This document shows positions 1 to 5,987 of a stretch of DNA of 6,510 nucleotides, piece after piece. Location of the stretch: assembly GCA_018711775.1 (NCBI GenBank), contig DVHV01000161.1, positions 1 to 6,510 of the forward strand. The letters are read 5' to 3'. Position numbers and translations under genes: made by a program. Numbering within the stretch: the first letter of the stretch is position 1; each line of letters opens with the position of its first letter. The notes beneath the pieces are model-generated. The model had not been told where the DNA came from. It ran no database searches and worked only from the letters and a program-made list of their open reading frames with translations. The DNA comes from Candidatus Onthocola stercoravium. Its GTDB lineage: Bacteria; Bacillota_I; Bacilli_A; RF39; UBA660.

Positions 1-866
1 TTCCACTTCCTTCATTTACTACTCGGTATTATACGTGCTATGTCTATTTTGATGTAATACCTACTTTTGCTAACTATATCATAAATAATGTATACACAGG
101 AACTGATGGCGAAAATAATTTATATTTACATGATGGATTAGGAAGTTATACCAATGCAGATCAAGAAGCTGGAGATAATTCATATAGATATAGTGGAGCA
201 AATCCAAATAACTATGTATGCTTTGGAAGTGATGAGGCAACGTGTCCAAATGATAATTTATATAGAATAATTGGGATTTTTGGAGACCAAGTTAAGTTGA
301 TAAAATCGACAAGCATAGGTGATTATGCGTGGGATAGCGGAAATAGTAATACATGGGATGCAAGTACAAAACCTGATATATATACAACTCTAAATGTAAC
401 TTACTATAATACATTAGAAAGTGAATGGCAAAATAAAATAGCAAATGTAACTTGGGAAGTCGGAGGTGTGACTTGGAATCGTACATATATCGCAAAAGAT
501 TATTATGATTTAGAAGTAGGAAGTGGTCAAACAGGATATGTAGAAACAATGAAAATAGGGTTAATGTATGCAAGTGATTATGGATATGCAGCAGATCCAA
601 GTTGTTGGACAAAATCTTTAAGTAGCAATGGTTATGGATTAGACAATTGGTTATATCTCTCTAATTATGCGTGGCTTATTTCACCTTCTTCAAGTAGTGA
701 CTCTTACGGTTCTGCATATAATACAGGTTCAAGTTTTGGAGAGGGAGGCTTGTCTACTTCATACGTTGTTTCTACCGATGCAGTTTATCCAACATTTTAT
801 TTATTATCTTCAATTACACTTTCTAGTGGAACAGGAACAGAATCAGCCCCTTACCGAATTGCCTAA
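1..866 (+). CDS. Secreted/surface protein, 3' part, with C-terminal 'YRIIG...YPTFYL' module (5' end outside window)
   Basis: The frame is open from the left edge (codons start at base 3) to TAA at 864-866, giving 287 in-window residues; the true start lies upstream. Visible landmarks in order are a G/N/Y-rich stretch with 'SYRYSGANPNNYVCFGS' (about 180-230), 'CPNDNLYRIIGIF' followed by 'VKLIKS' (243-308), 'KIGLMYASDYGYAADP' (about 552-599), 'NWLYLSNYAWLIS' (645-683), a Ser/Gly/Tyr-rich stretch (684-779), 'AVYPTFYL' (780-803) and a 'GTGTESAPYRI' end (828-860). I recall this order from a large family of exported proteins in gut Bacilli and Clostridia, often carrying prepilin-like N termini or several modules, and annotated as hypothetical or DUF6273-like; the domain name is from memory and unchecked. 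The tail, where relatives usually read 'VRPVFYL', resembles the formylglycine-enzyme/C-type-lectin-like folds used as variable binding modules. Here Arg is replaced by Tyr. Function is unknown; surface binding or adhesion is inference. A TTG at 297 lies inside this frame and is not the start. Confidence 0.75.
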   Translation, partial: PLPSFTTRYYTCYVYFDVIPTFANYIINNVYTGTDGENNLYLHDGLGSYTNADQEAGDNSYRYSGANPNNYVCFGSDEATCPNDNLYRIIGIFGDQVKLIKSTSIGDYAWDSGNSNTWDASTKPDIYTTLNVTYYNTLESEWQNKIANVTWEVGGVTWNRTYIAKDYYDLEVGSGQTGYVETMKIGLMYASDYGYAADPSCWTKSLSSNGYGLDNWLYLSNYAWLISPSSSSDSYGSAYNTGSSFGEGGLSTSYVVSTDAVYPTFYLLSSITLSSGTGTESAPYRIA

Positions 867-892
867 ACAAATAAATACCTTTAACATTCTAA

Positions 893-921
893 ATGACAAA
901 CCCTAAAAATGATGTTATAAT
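893..921 (+). promoter_or_regulatory. Sigma-A-type promoter of the 954-2167 pair
   Basis: The -35 box ATGACA (893-898) matches TTGACA at five of six bases. A 17-base spacer separates it from a perfect -10 box TATAAT (916-921), which carries an extended TG motif (913-914). Transcription should begin near 928, about 25 bases before the start codon. It lies in the 87-base gap after the upstream gene, in which I see no convincing terminator hairpin. Confidence 0.75.
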
Positions 922-942
922 TAATATATTGAAAGAATTAAA

Positions 943-948
943 AGAGGT
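943..948 (+). promoter_or_regulatory. Ribosome binding site for the gene at 954
   Basis: AGAGGT lies five bases upstream of the ATG at 954. Together with the promoter just upstream it fixes this start. Confidence 0.7.
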
Positions 949-953
949 TTACT

Positions 954-1709
954 ATGAAAACAAATGTTAAAGATATTAAAACAAATGTTGTATTAGCATT
1001 TATAATCTTATTACTATTATTTACTATATGTTTAGTATTATATTCCAAATGGAATAATGAAAAAATAGATGTAAATACTAATATTAATTTTGAAGGTGGA
1101 AATGACCTATTAAGTCAAGAATTACAAAATATTATTCCTTACGTAACCACTAATAATCCAGGATATTTAATGGCTTACCAAGATAAATATGTAACTCTTA
1201 AACAAATAGATAATGATATCTTACTAACTAAAGGATATTTTCATCATCAAGAAAATACTTTTAACTCTGGTATGATGATTAACAGTTTATATGAACTATA
1301 CGGTAGTGAAGTATTTATTGTAAATAATAATTTTAATGTAAATGGTAAAAATGATTGTACATATGATAATTACACTTATACATGTACTACATTAGAATAT
1401 GAAGGAACACTTTATAAAGCAGATAGAGACATAGTAAATGTGAATATTAATGATAATAAGTTGTCATTAATTGAAAATATATTGTTTTATAGTGAAGAAA
1501 CAATTCAAGGAGTAACATATTATCGTATTTATAATAATGGATTATATGTAACAAGTACATTAACAATTACTAGTAATGACTTGAAAAAAGCTAATGTATC
1601 ATTTGATAATTATATTTCTAATAATTTAAGTGATAGTAGAGTAACATATCAAAGTGATTTTGTAATTAATGAAAATAATTATAATTGGATTGGAACAGGG
1701 ATTATATGA
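954..1709 (+). CDS. Unrecognised protein with N-terminal membrane anchor, 251 aa
   Basis: I do not recognise this protein as a named family. Residues about 11-31 form one strongly hydrophobic helix after a short Lys-containing N terminus, and no second membrane segment follows. The predicted topology is a signal-anchor protein with about 215 residues outside the cell. That part is rich in Asn, Tyr, Thr and Ile, with the alternating pattern typical of beta structure. Outside the membrane helix there are only two cysteines, Cys135 and Cys144 ('DCTYDNYTYTC'), which could form a disulfide in an extracytoplasmic loop; this is inference. Similar small anchored proteins with a Cys pair, annotated as hypothetical or lipoprotein-like, are common in low-GC gut Bacilli, but I cannot name a domain. 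The start is supported by a ribosome binding site and a near-consensus promoter. The TGA stop overlaps the next gene's ATG, indicating co-translation. With the Mycoplasma code the frame would extend only two codons. Confidence 0.8.
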   Translation: MKTNVKDIKTNVVLAFIILLLLFTICLVLYSKWNNEKIDVNTNINFEGGNDLLSQELQNIIPYVTTNNPGYLMAYQDKYVTLKQIDNDILLTKGYFHHQENTFNSGMMINSLYELYGSEVFIVNNNFNVNGKNDCTYDNYTYTCTTLEYEGTLYKADRDIVNVNINDNKLSLIENILFYSEETIQGVTYYRIYNNGLYVTSTLTITSNDLKKANVSFDNYISNNLSDSRVTYQSDFVINENNYNWIGTGII

Positions 1710-2167
1710 AAGTAACAAAATATCATTTTATAATAAGTATATTGATAATTGCAGTAATATCTATTGCTGCTTTTTTGGGAATATGGCTAGGTAATGGAGC
1801 AAAATGGTATCGAACTATTGCTGAGGGAATAATTATTCGTGATGATAACAAAGAACATGAATCAGAATTATTAACAGCATATACTGAATATACTGATCTT
1901 TTAAGTGATTTAGGTATTTCAAGAGATGTTTTTTTAACTGCTGGTAATTTTGATGATTACGATTATATTGTTGATTATATTTATTACGATGAGGATCTTC
2001 AAATAGAAGAAATAAGTTTGCAAATAACTGAAGAAGGAACAGTTATTGAGTATGAAGTAAATAAAGAAGTAACAGATAGTGATGAAATATTAATATATTT
2101 TATTCGGATTGATAAAGGTCAAATAAGTGATTATCAATTTGCTAGAAGAGAATTTAAAGTAAATTAA
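1706..2167 (+). CDS. Unrecognised protein with N-terminal membrane anchor, 153 aa
   Basis: The start is taken as ATG 1706, which overlaps the preceding TGA stop as ATGA. The alternative TTG at 1685 lies inside the upstream gene and would put polar residues before the membrane helix. A short purine run (AGGG, 1697-1700) sits five bases before the ATG. The protein begins 'MKVTKYHF' and then has a single hydrophobic segment at residues about 7-29, followed by 'GNGAKWYRTIAEGIIIRDDN'. The remaining 120 residues are soluble and very acidic (for example 'NFDDYDYIVDYIYYDEDLQIEE', residues 81-102, paraphrased here by its Asp/Tyr content), contain no cysteine and end basic. The membrane protein most likely has its soluble part outside. 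The four-base overlap suggests coupled translation and perhaps physical partnership with the 251-aa protein. I know of no family that fits, and function is unknown. Confidence 0.78.
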   Translation: MKVTKYHFIISILIIAVISIAAFLGIWLGNGAKWYRTIAEGIIIRDDNKEHESELLTAYTEYTDLLSDLGISRDVFLTAGNFDDYDYIVDYIYYDEDLQIEEISLQITEEGTVIEYEVNKEVTDSDEILIYFIRIDKGQISDYQFARREFKVN

Positions 2168-2184
2168 TCTTTTACTTTTTTTTT
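2156..2184 (+). terminator. AT-rich intrinsic terminator after the anchored-protein pair
   Basis: AAAGTAAA (2156-2163) pairs perfectly with TTTACTTT (2171-2178) around a seven-base loop that contains the TAA stop. A run of nine T follows (2176-2184, partly inside the stem). The stem has only one G-C pair, so it is weak, but geometry and U-tract fit. The -35 region of the next promoter overlaps it. Confidence 0.5.
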
Positions 2185-2198
2185 GGCTATGTTATAAT
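2171..2198 (+). promoter_or_regulatory. Promoter of the HerA-like ATPase gene
   Basis: The -10 box TATAAT (2193-2198) is perfect and has an extended TG motif (2190-2191). The -35 box TTTACT (2171-2176), 16 bases upstream, is only a moderate match. The -10 box lies inside the hairpin-forming inverted repeat 2187-2211. The same TGnTATAAT arrangement occurs before the genes at 954 and 5151. Confidence 0.7.
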
Positions 2199-2211
2199 TG
2201 TTATAGCATAG
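2187..2211 (+). repeat. Inverted repeat overlapping the -10 box (possible operator or 5' hairpin)
   Basis: CTATGTTATAA (2187-2197) and TTATAGCATAG (2201-2211) are complementary over 11 positions, with one T-G mismatch (a G-U wobble in RNA), around a TTG loop. The left arm contains most of the -10 box and the right arm reaches the ribosome binding site AGGAG (2210-2214). Since transcription would start at about 2205, the full hairpin would not be in the mRNA. A DNA-level operator is therefore the more natural reading. AT-richness makes chance palindromes fairly likely. Confidence 0.45.
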
Positions 2212-2222
2212 GAGAGATAAAA

Positions 2223-4121
2223 ATGTTTGGAAGAATAGTTTATATTGGGGATAGTGAAGCCCATGTTGAAAATTTGCAAAAAGAGGCTAGTGCAGCTGAT
2301 TTAATGAATATGAATGTTATTTTTGAAGATAACAATCAGAGAATTTTAGGAGAAGTTTCTGAATTAGGTAGCGAAGTAATAAAAATTAGATTTTTGGGAG
2401 AATATATAAATGGTAAGTATGTTAATGGGGTTTTAAGAAAACCACTTCTTACAAGCAAAATTAGAATGATAAATTCTGAAGAACTAATGGAATTAGTGGG
2501 TACTTATGATGCTTCCAGCTTTATTTTAGGAGAAAGTGCTATTTATAAAGGTTTTAATATATGTCCTAATATTAATAGTTTATTTTCTAATCATTTAGCG
2601 ATATTTGGTAATTCAGGTTCTGGTAAATCTTGCGGAGTTGCTAGAATTATTCAAAATATATTTAATAATAAATATTCAGTTCAATATAATGCTAATTTGT
2701 TTATATTTGATTCATTCGGTGAATATAAAAATGCTTTTGGTAGACTTAATGAAATAAATCCTAATTATAGTTATAAATTTATAACAACTAATCCAACAGA
2801 TTCAACTGATATTGAATTAAAAATTCCGGTAAGTTTACTAGAACTTGATGATATGGCATTGCTACTTCAAGCATCTAACCATGCACAATTGCCTATAATT
2901 GAACATACTATAAAACTTGCTAAAATTTTTTCAACCGATTCTGAGGAAGCTCGGGCTTATAAAAATCATTTGATAGCTAAGGCTCTACTTGCTGTACTTT
3001 TTAGTAATGAAACGGTAGCAAGTAAGAAAAATGAAATTTTTACAATAATTGAAGTATGTAATACACCAGAGTTTAATTTTGATTCTGTAATTCCTGGGTT
3101 AGGATATACTAGAACTTTTAGTGAATGTTTTGAAATTGATTCTAATGGTAATTTTGGAGAATCTGTTCTTATCACAAATTATATTTTAGGTAAAATAAAT
3201 GATGATTTAGATTCTATTAAAGCTCCAGAAACTGCTAGTTATTCATTAAAAGATTTTGCTAGAGCAATGGAATTTACATTAATTAGTGAAGGGTTTCAAC
3301 ATAATCAAAATTTGCATGATGATGCTGTAATACTTAGAGTCCGTCTTAATTCAATAATTAATAGTAAAATGAACAATTACTTTTCTGGTGAATATATACC
3401 TGTTAAGGATTATATTTCTTCACTTGTAGCTATGGGAGAAAGAAAAGCTCAAATAATAAATATTAATTTAGAAGATATTGATGATACATTTGCTAAAGTA
3501 TTTGTTAAAATTATTTCGCGTTTAATATTTGATTTTTCTAAAGAAAGTAAAGAAAGAGCAAAAATTCCTTTTCATCTATTTTTGGAAGAAGCCCATAGAT
3601 ATATTCAAAAAGATAATGATACTTTCTTACTAGGCTACAATATATTTGACCGGATTGCTAAAGAAGGAAGAAAATACGGGGTAATACTTGATATTATTAG
3701 TCAAAGACCGGTGGAAATATCTGATACCGTTATAGCTCAATGTAATAATTTCTTAATATTTAAGATGACACACCCACTTGATATTAAATATATTGGAGAA
3801 ATGCTTCCAAATATTTCAGCGGATATTTTAGATAAGCAAAAGGTATTACAGCCAGGAAATTGTGTATGCTTTGGTGGAGCATTCAAAATACCGATGATTG
3901 TTAAAATGGAAATGCCTAATCCAATGCCATTTAGTAGTAACTGTGATGTATCTGGCTGTTGGAAATTACAAGTAAATGGTAATATTCCAAGAATTATTGG
4001 ATCTAATGGAAATACTCAAGATCCAATAAGTACTGTTGATAATACTTCACAAGATATACCAAATATTGAAGGTCTAGCTGATACTCCAATGTCTACAGAT
4101 CCAGAAATAATAGTTGCTTAA
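2223..4121 (+). CDS. HerA-like (DUF87) P-loop ATPase, 632 aa
   Basis: This is a hexameric-type ATPase of the HerA/FtsK superfamily, which moves along or remodels double-stranded DNA in the cytoplasm. Residues 1-80 look like the small beta-rich HAS-barrel that precedes HerA cores ('MFGRIVYIGDSEAHVENL'). The Walker A motif is GNSGSGKS (129-136, Lys135). The HerA-specific motif just after it is DSFGEY (163-168; usually DPHGEY, so His is replaced by Phe). Walker B is HLFLEEAHRY (451-460, Glu455/456). Then come RKYG (483-486), the sensor-like SQRP (493-496), and a C-terminal part containing 'LQPGNCVCFGGAFKIP' (542-557). Residues 570-632 form a polar, probably disordered tail. The length is normal for the family. 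ATG 2223 is eight bases after AGGAG and has its own promoter. Archaeal and some bacterial HerA proteins work with the NurA nuclease, and bacterial homologues also partner with SIR2 or other effectors in phage defence. No recognisable NurA, SIR2 or nuclease is present here. The family call is sure; the role is open. Confidence 0.93.
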   Translation: MFGRIVYIGDSEAHVENLQKEASAADLMNMNVIFEDNNQRILGEVSELGSEVIKIRFLGEYINGKYVNGVLRKPLLTSKIRMINSEELMELVGTYDASSFILGESAIYKGFNICPNINSLFSNHLAIFGNSGSGKSCGVARIIQNIFNNKYSVQYNANLFIFDSFGEYKNAFGRLNEINPNYSYKFITTNPTDSTDIELKIPVSLLELDDMALLLQASNHAQLPIIEHTIKLAKIFSTDSEEARAYKNHLIAKALLAVLFSNETVASKKNEIFTIIEVCNTPEFNFDSVIPGLGYTRTFSECFEIDSNGNFGESVLITNYILGKINDDLDSIKAPETASYSLKDFARAMEFTLISEGFQHNQNLHDDAVILRVRLNSIINSKMNNYFSGEYIPVKDYISSLVAMGERKAQIININLEDIDDTFAKVFVKIISRLIFDFSKESKERAKIPFHLFLEEAHRYIQKDNDTFLLGYNIFDRIAKEGRKYGVILDIISQRPVEISDTVIAQCNNFLIFKMTHPLDIKYIGEMLPNISADILDKQKVLQPGNCVCFGGAFKIPMIVKMEMPNPMPFSSNCDVSGCWKLQVNGNIPRIIGSNGNTQDPISTVDNTSQDIPNIEGLADTPMSTDPEIIVA

Positions 4122-4145
4122 GATACTTTAGAGTATCTTTTTTTT
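4120..4145 (+). terminator. Intrinsic terminator after the HerA-like gene
   Basis: AAGATACT (4120-4127) and AGTATCTT (4132-4139) form a perfect eight-base stem with a TTAG loop, followed by T through 4145. It begins in the TAA stop of the ATPase gene. The next open frame begins inside it, which complicates expression of that gene. Confidence 0.85.
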
Positions 4146-5028
4146 GCTTTCGTGTTATTCTATATTAGGTGGGTATGCATATAAAGTAATAAAAAGATGG
4201 AAAGATGAACGATTACAAGAAAAATTAATCGAAATGTTTTCTTCTAACAATTATAAGGATTTAAACAAAGATAATAAGAATTGTGTTTGTAAAAAACTTA
4301 GTATTATGGCTACTAGTGATAATGCTGAAGAACAAATAGACACATTTTTAGAAGGCTTTTACTGGATTCCTCAAGGTATTGCGGATTCTAAATTTTCAAA
4401 TTATTTTAATGCTTTTTTAGAACACTCAGAGTTAGGTGAGTCTATTTGGAATATTATGTATACTGCAGATGAACTTGAAAAAAGTGAAGAAGATGTAGGA
4501 AAGTGGTTAAATATTTGTTCTAAGTTATATGTTAGTGATAAAGTTCACCTTGTAACATTTTATTATATTGTTTTAAATGATGATTTAATGACGTATGGTG
4601 AACTTTATAAAGTAATAAATGGTATATTAGCAAGTGAATTGCCTAAGAATGAATTAATTGATGATATACACTATTTATTATATTACCTCGATTTTAATAC
4701 AGCAATGAACGTAATCCTAGCATTATTTAAAATGCCAAGTAAAAAGCATTATGATTTAATCAGGAGCATTATATATCAAGATGAAATTTTATTTAGCGAT
4801 AGATTAAACGATTATATTGACAGAGTAATTAAAACACCTGAATATAAGTTAGAAGAATTAGAACATGATATAGAAAATGAAGTTATTTATGAAGAAATGC
4901 CATTTAGCGAGGCTGCAATCGAATATAATGAGGAAGCAATGGAATATTTAGATAATAATAGTGGAGTAAAATCGATAACTCTAGTAAAAAAACCTGTAAG
5001 TAAAAAGAGGGATAAATACAAAATATAA
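4144..5028 (+). CDS. Unrecognised soluble helical protein, up to 294 aa, start uncertain
   Basis: I do not recognise this protein. The frame opens after a TAG at 4129 and ends at TAA 5026-5028. It has consistent coding character with acidic, Leu/Ile/Lys-rich helical sequence, no membrane segment and no obvious catalytic motif. Visible stretches are 'RWKDERLQEKLIEMF' (residues 18-32 counted from TTG 4144), aromatic-rich helices ('FLEGFYWIPQGIADSKFSNYF', roughly 78-98, mentioned for its composition), an acidic zone (about 235-270) and a basic tail 'KKPVSKKRDKYKI'. Repeated helical pairs suggest an all-alpha scaffold. The start is the problem: TTG 4144 is the only conventional in-frame start before ATG 4234, but it lies at the end of the terminator U-tract with no ribosome binding site. 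A good AGGTGGG (4167-4173) points instead to an out-of-frame ATG (4175), which stops after four codons. The true start may be non-AUG, ATG 4234 (264 aa), or upstream of an indel. Whether it partners with the ATPase is unknown. Confidence 0.7.
   Translation: MLSCYSILGGYAYKVIKRWKDERLQEKLIEMFSSNNYKDLNKDNKNCVCKKLSIMATSDNAEEQIDTFLEGFYWIPQGIADSKFSNYFNAFLEHSELGESIWNIMYTADELEKSEEDVGKWLNICSKLYVSDKVHLVTFYYIVLNDDLMTYGELYKVINGILASELPKNELIDDIHYLLYYLDFNTAMNVILALFKMPSKKHYDLIRSIIYQDEILFSDRLNDYIDRVIKTPEYKLEELEHDIENEVIYEEMPFSEAAIEYNEEAMEYLDNNSGVKSITLVKKPVSKKRDKYKI
4167..4177 (+). promoter_or_regulatory. Strong Shine-Dalgarno-like site next to an out-of-frame ATG
   Basis: AGGTGGG (4167-4173) is followed after one base by ATG (4175-4177). 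That ATG opens only Met-His-Ile-Lys before TAA, in a different frame from the long coding region. No usual start codon in the long frame lies five to nine bases downstream. It may be chance, a tiny leader, or the remnant of the real start disrupted by an indel. Confidence 0.35.
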
Positions 5029-5036
5029 GCAACTCA

Positions 5037-5071
5037 TTTTTGGCTTAAATAAGCCAAAAAGCATGGCTTTT
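5037..5071 (+). terminator. Overlapping alternative hairpins after the helical-protein gene (putative terminator)
   Basis: TTTTTGGCTT (5037-5046) pairs perfectly with AAGCCAAAAA (5051-5060) across an AAAT loop. The second arm can instead pair downstream: AAGCCA (5051-5056) with TGGCTT (5064-5069), or AAAAGC (5057-5062) with GCTTTT (5066-5071) around ATG. Only the downstream hairpins are followed by T residues, so a weak terminator is plausible. The large hairpin has its T-tract on the wrong side for a classic terminator on either strand. Confidence 0.45.
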
Positions 5072-5083
5072 GCTCTTCCAAAT

Positions 5084-5112
5084 TTGCAATTTTTAGTATT
5101 TTGTGCTATAAT
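5084..5112 (+). promoter_or_regulatory. Sigma-A-type promoter of the murein hydrolase gene
   Basis: The -35 box TTGCAA (5084-5089), a 17-base spacer and a perfect -10 box TATAAT (5107-5112) with an extended TG motif (5104-5105) lie 39 bases before the start codon. This gives the gene its own transcript. Confidence 0.75.
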
Positions 5113-5130
5113 TATGAGCATACTTGAAAT

Positions 5131-5138
5131 AAGGAGAG
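5131..5138 (+). promoter_or_regulatory. Ribosome binding site at unusually long spacing
   Basis: AAGGAGAG is near-perfect, but 12 to 14 bases separate its core from ATG 5151. The usual spacing is five to nine. No in-frame ATG, GTG or TTG lies closer, so 5151 remains the start; initiation may be inefficient. Confidence 0.6.
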
Positions 5139-5150
5139 TATAATAAATAT

Positions 5151-5966
5151 ATGAAAGATTATATAATAAGTAATAAAAAGGGAATTATTTTAGTTATTCT
5201 GGGGGTGATGATATTAATAGTAATGTTGCTATTATATCACCGATGCTCGCATCAAGAGTTCTTAGTTAGTTCAATAAGTACTTTTGAAGCGAAAGCAAAT
5301 GAACCGGAATCTAAAAGAGTATTAAGTGAAGAAGAATTATTAAATATATATATTAATGATAATTTAGAAACTATTAATTTCTTTGCTGATGTATTTAAAA
5401 TAGATAAAGATACATTGGTAAATCAATTAAAAGTTGATTATCAAAATATAAATTTAATGAATACAGATAATTTAGAATATACCTTAATCGAATATCTATT
5501 AGCTTTAGAAGATAGCAATAAAGAATTATTTGATAATAGTATTGATCCATGTGATGATTCTAAAGAATATATGGTAGCACTAATTAAGTATTTTAGTAAT
5601 ATTTATACTAATGTTGATTTTAGTATAGCAGCTGCAATTGCTCAAATAGAATCAGGATATACTGCTCAAAGTATGTTAAATAAAAATAATATCTTTGGTG
5701 GTATGTCTGGCGGGTCACTTATTAGATATAAAAATATTGAATATGGTATTTTGCGTTATATAAAATTACTTAGCGAAGGCTATTTTGGCAAGGGACTTAC
5801 AACAGTGGAATCTATTGGTAGAGTTTATAATCCAACATTTAATGAACAAGGTGTAAAGATTGCTAAACCTAGTTGGGTAAGCAAAGTAAATAATGCTTTA
5901 GATGAATTTAGTAATATCGATATTAACATAGGTATTGCTGAAGTTTTGACGCTAAAAAACATTTAA
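5151..5966 (+). CDS. Membrane-anchored glucosaminidase/lysozyme-like murein hydrolase, 271 aa
   Basis: The protein has a Lys-rich N terminus, one membrane helix at residues about 11-29 and an extracytoplasmic part. Residues 50-140 are a helical, acidic region I do not recognise. Residues about 155-255 match the glucosaminidase (GH73-like, lysozyme-fold) pattern: 'AAIAQIESGY' (161-170) with the likely catalytic Glu167, 'NKNNIFGGMSGG' (177-188), 'YGILRYIKLL' (198-207) and 'YNPTFNEQGVKIAKPSWVSKV' (226-246, including the characteristic Trp). Such enzymes cleave beta-1,4 glycosidic bonds in peptidoglycan during wall growth or cell separation, or to make room for envelope-spanning machines. The anchor keeps it at the membrane. 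Cysteines 32 and 134 are the only ones. The usual 'ESGWG' reads 'ESGYT' here, a mild divergence. The gene has its own promoter and a strong terminator, so it is monocistronic. A lytic-transglycosylase assignment in the same fold is the alternative. Confidence 0.85.
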   Translation: MKDYIISNKKGIILVILGVMILIVMLLLYHRCSHQEFLVSSISTFEAKANEPESKRVLSEEELLNIYINDNLETINFFADVFKIDKDTLVNQLKVDYQNINLMNTDNLEYTLIEYLLALEDSNKELFDNSIDPCDDSKEYMVALIKYFSNIYTNVDFSIAAAIAQIESGYTAQSMLNKNNIFGGMSGGSLIRYKNIEYGILRYIKLLSEGYFGKGLTTVESIGRVYNPTFNEQGVKIAKPSWVSKVNNALDEFSNIDINIGIAEVLTLKNI

Positions 5967-5986
5967 AAGGAGGAAACTCCTTTTTT
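5965..5986 (+). terminator. Intrinsic terminator after the murein hydrolase gene
   Basis: AAAAGGAG (5965-5972) pairs perfectly with CTCCTTTT (5977-5984) around a GAAA tetraloop, a stable GNRA type. Six T follow (5981-5986, partly in the stem). It starts within the TAA stop codon. Confidence 0.9.
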
Positions 5987-5987
5987 C

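Noticed and set aside
297..299. TTG at 297 as start of the left-edge gene
   Set aside because: The same frame is open to the window edge, and conserved-looking module sequence (such as the YRIIG motif at 261-275) lies upstream of this TTG.
292..612. Open frame on the minus strand (about 106 codons) opposite the left-edge gene
   Set aside because: It is His/Leu/Tyr-rich, as expected from the antisense of Asn/Tyr/Gly-rich codons, has no ribosome binding site, and lies wholly within the well-supported + strand frame.
684..779. Ser/Gly-rich stretch as a tandem DNA repeat
   Set aside because: The amino acids are repetitive in type, but I found no repeated unit at the nucleotide level.
667..906. 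Second + strand frame overlapping the end of the left-edge gene
   Set aside because: It is out of frame with the recognisable surface module, has unlikely composition for a protein, and has no ribosome binding site. It is a shadow.
1685..1687. TTG at 1685 as start of the 153-aa protein
   Set aside because: ATG 1706 overlaps the upstream stop as ATGA, places the membrane helix at the N terminus and has a purine run at suitable distance.
1707..1709. Possible use of the Mycoplasma code (TGA as Trp)
   Set aside because: Trp is encoded by TGG throughout, no gene contains an internal TGA, and the TGA here forms a normal stop/start overlap. A wall hydrolase also argues against a wall-less mollicute.
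2966..3175. Minus-strand frame of 69 codons inside the ATPase gene
   Set aside because: It is fully covered by the motif-bearing ATPase frame and has no promoter or ribosome binding site of its own.
5029..5150. Small RNA or riboswitch in the longest intergenic gap
   Set aside because: Apart from the alternative hairpins and the promoter I could not match any known RNA class, and most of the hairpin region lies upstream of the promoter.
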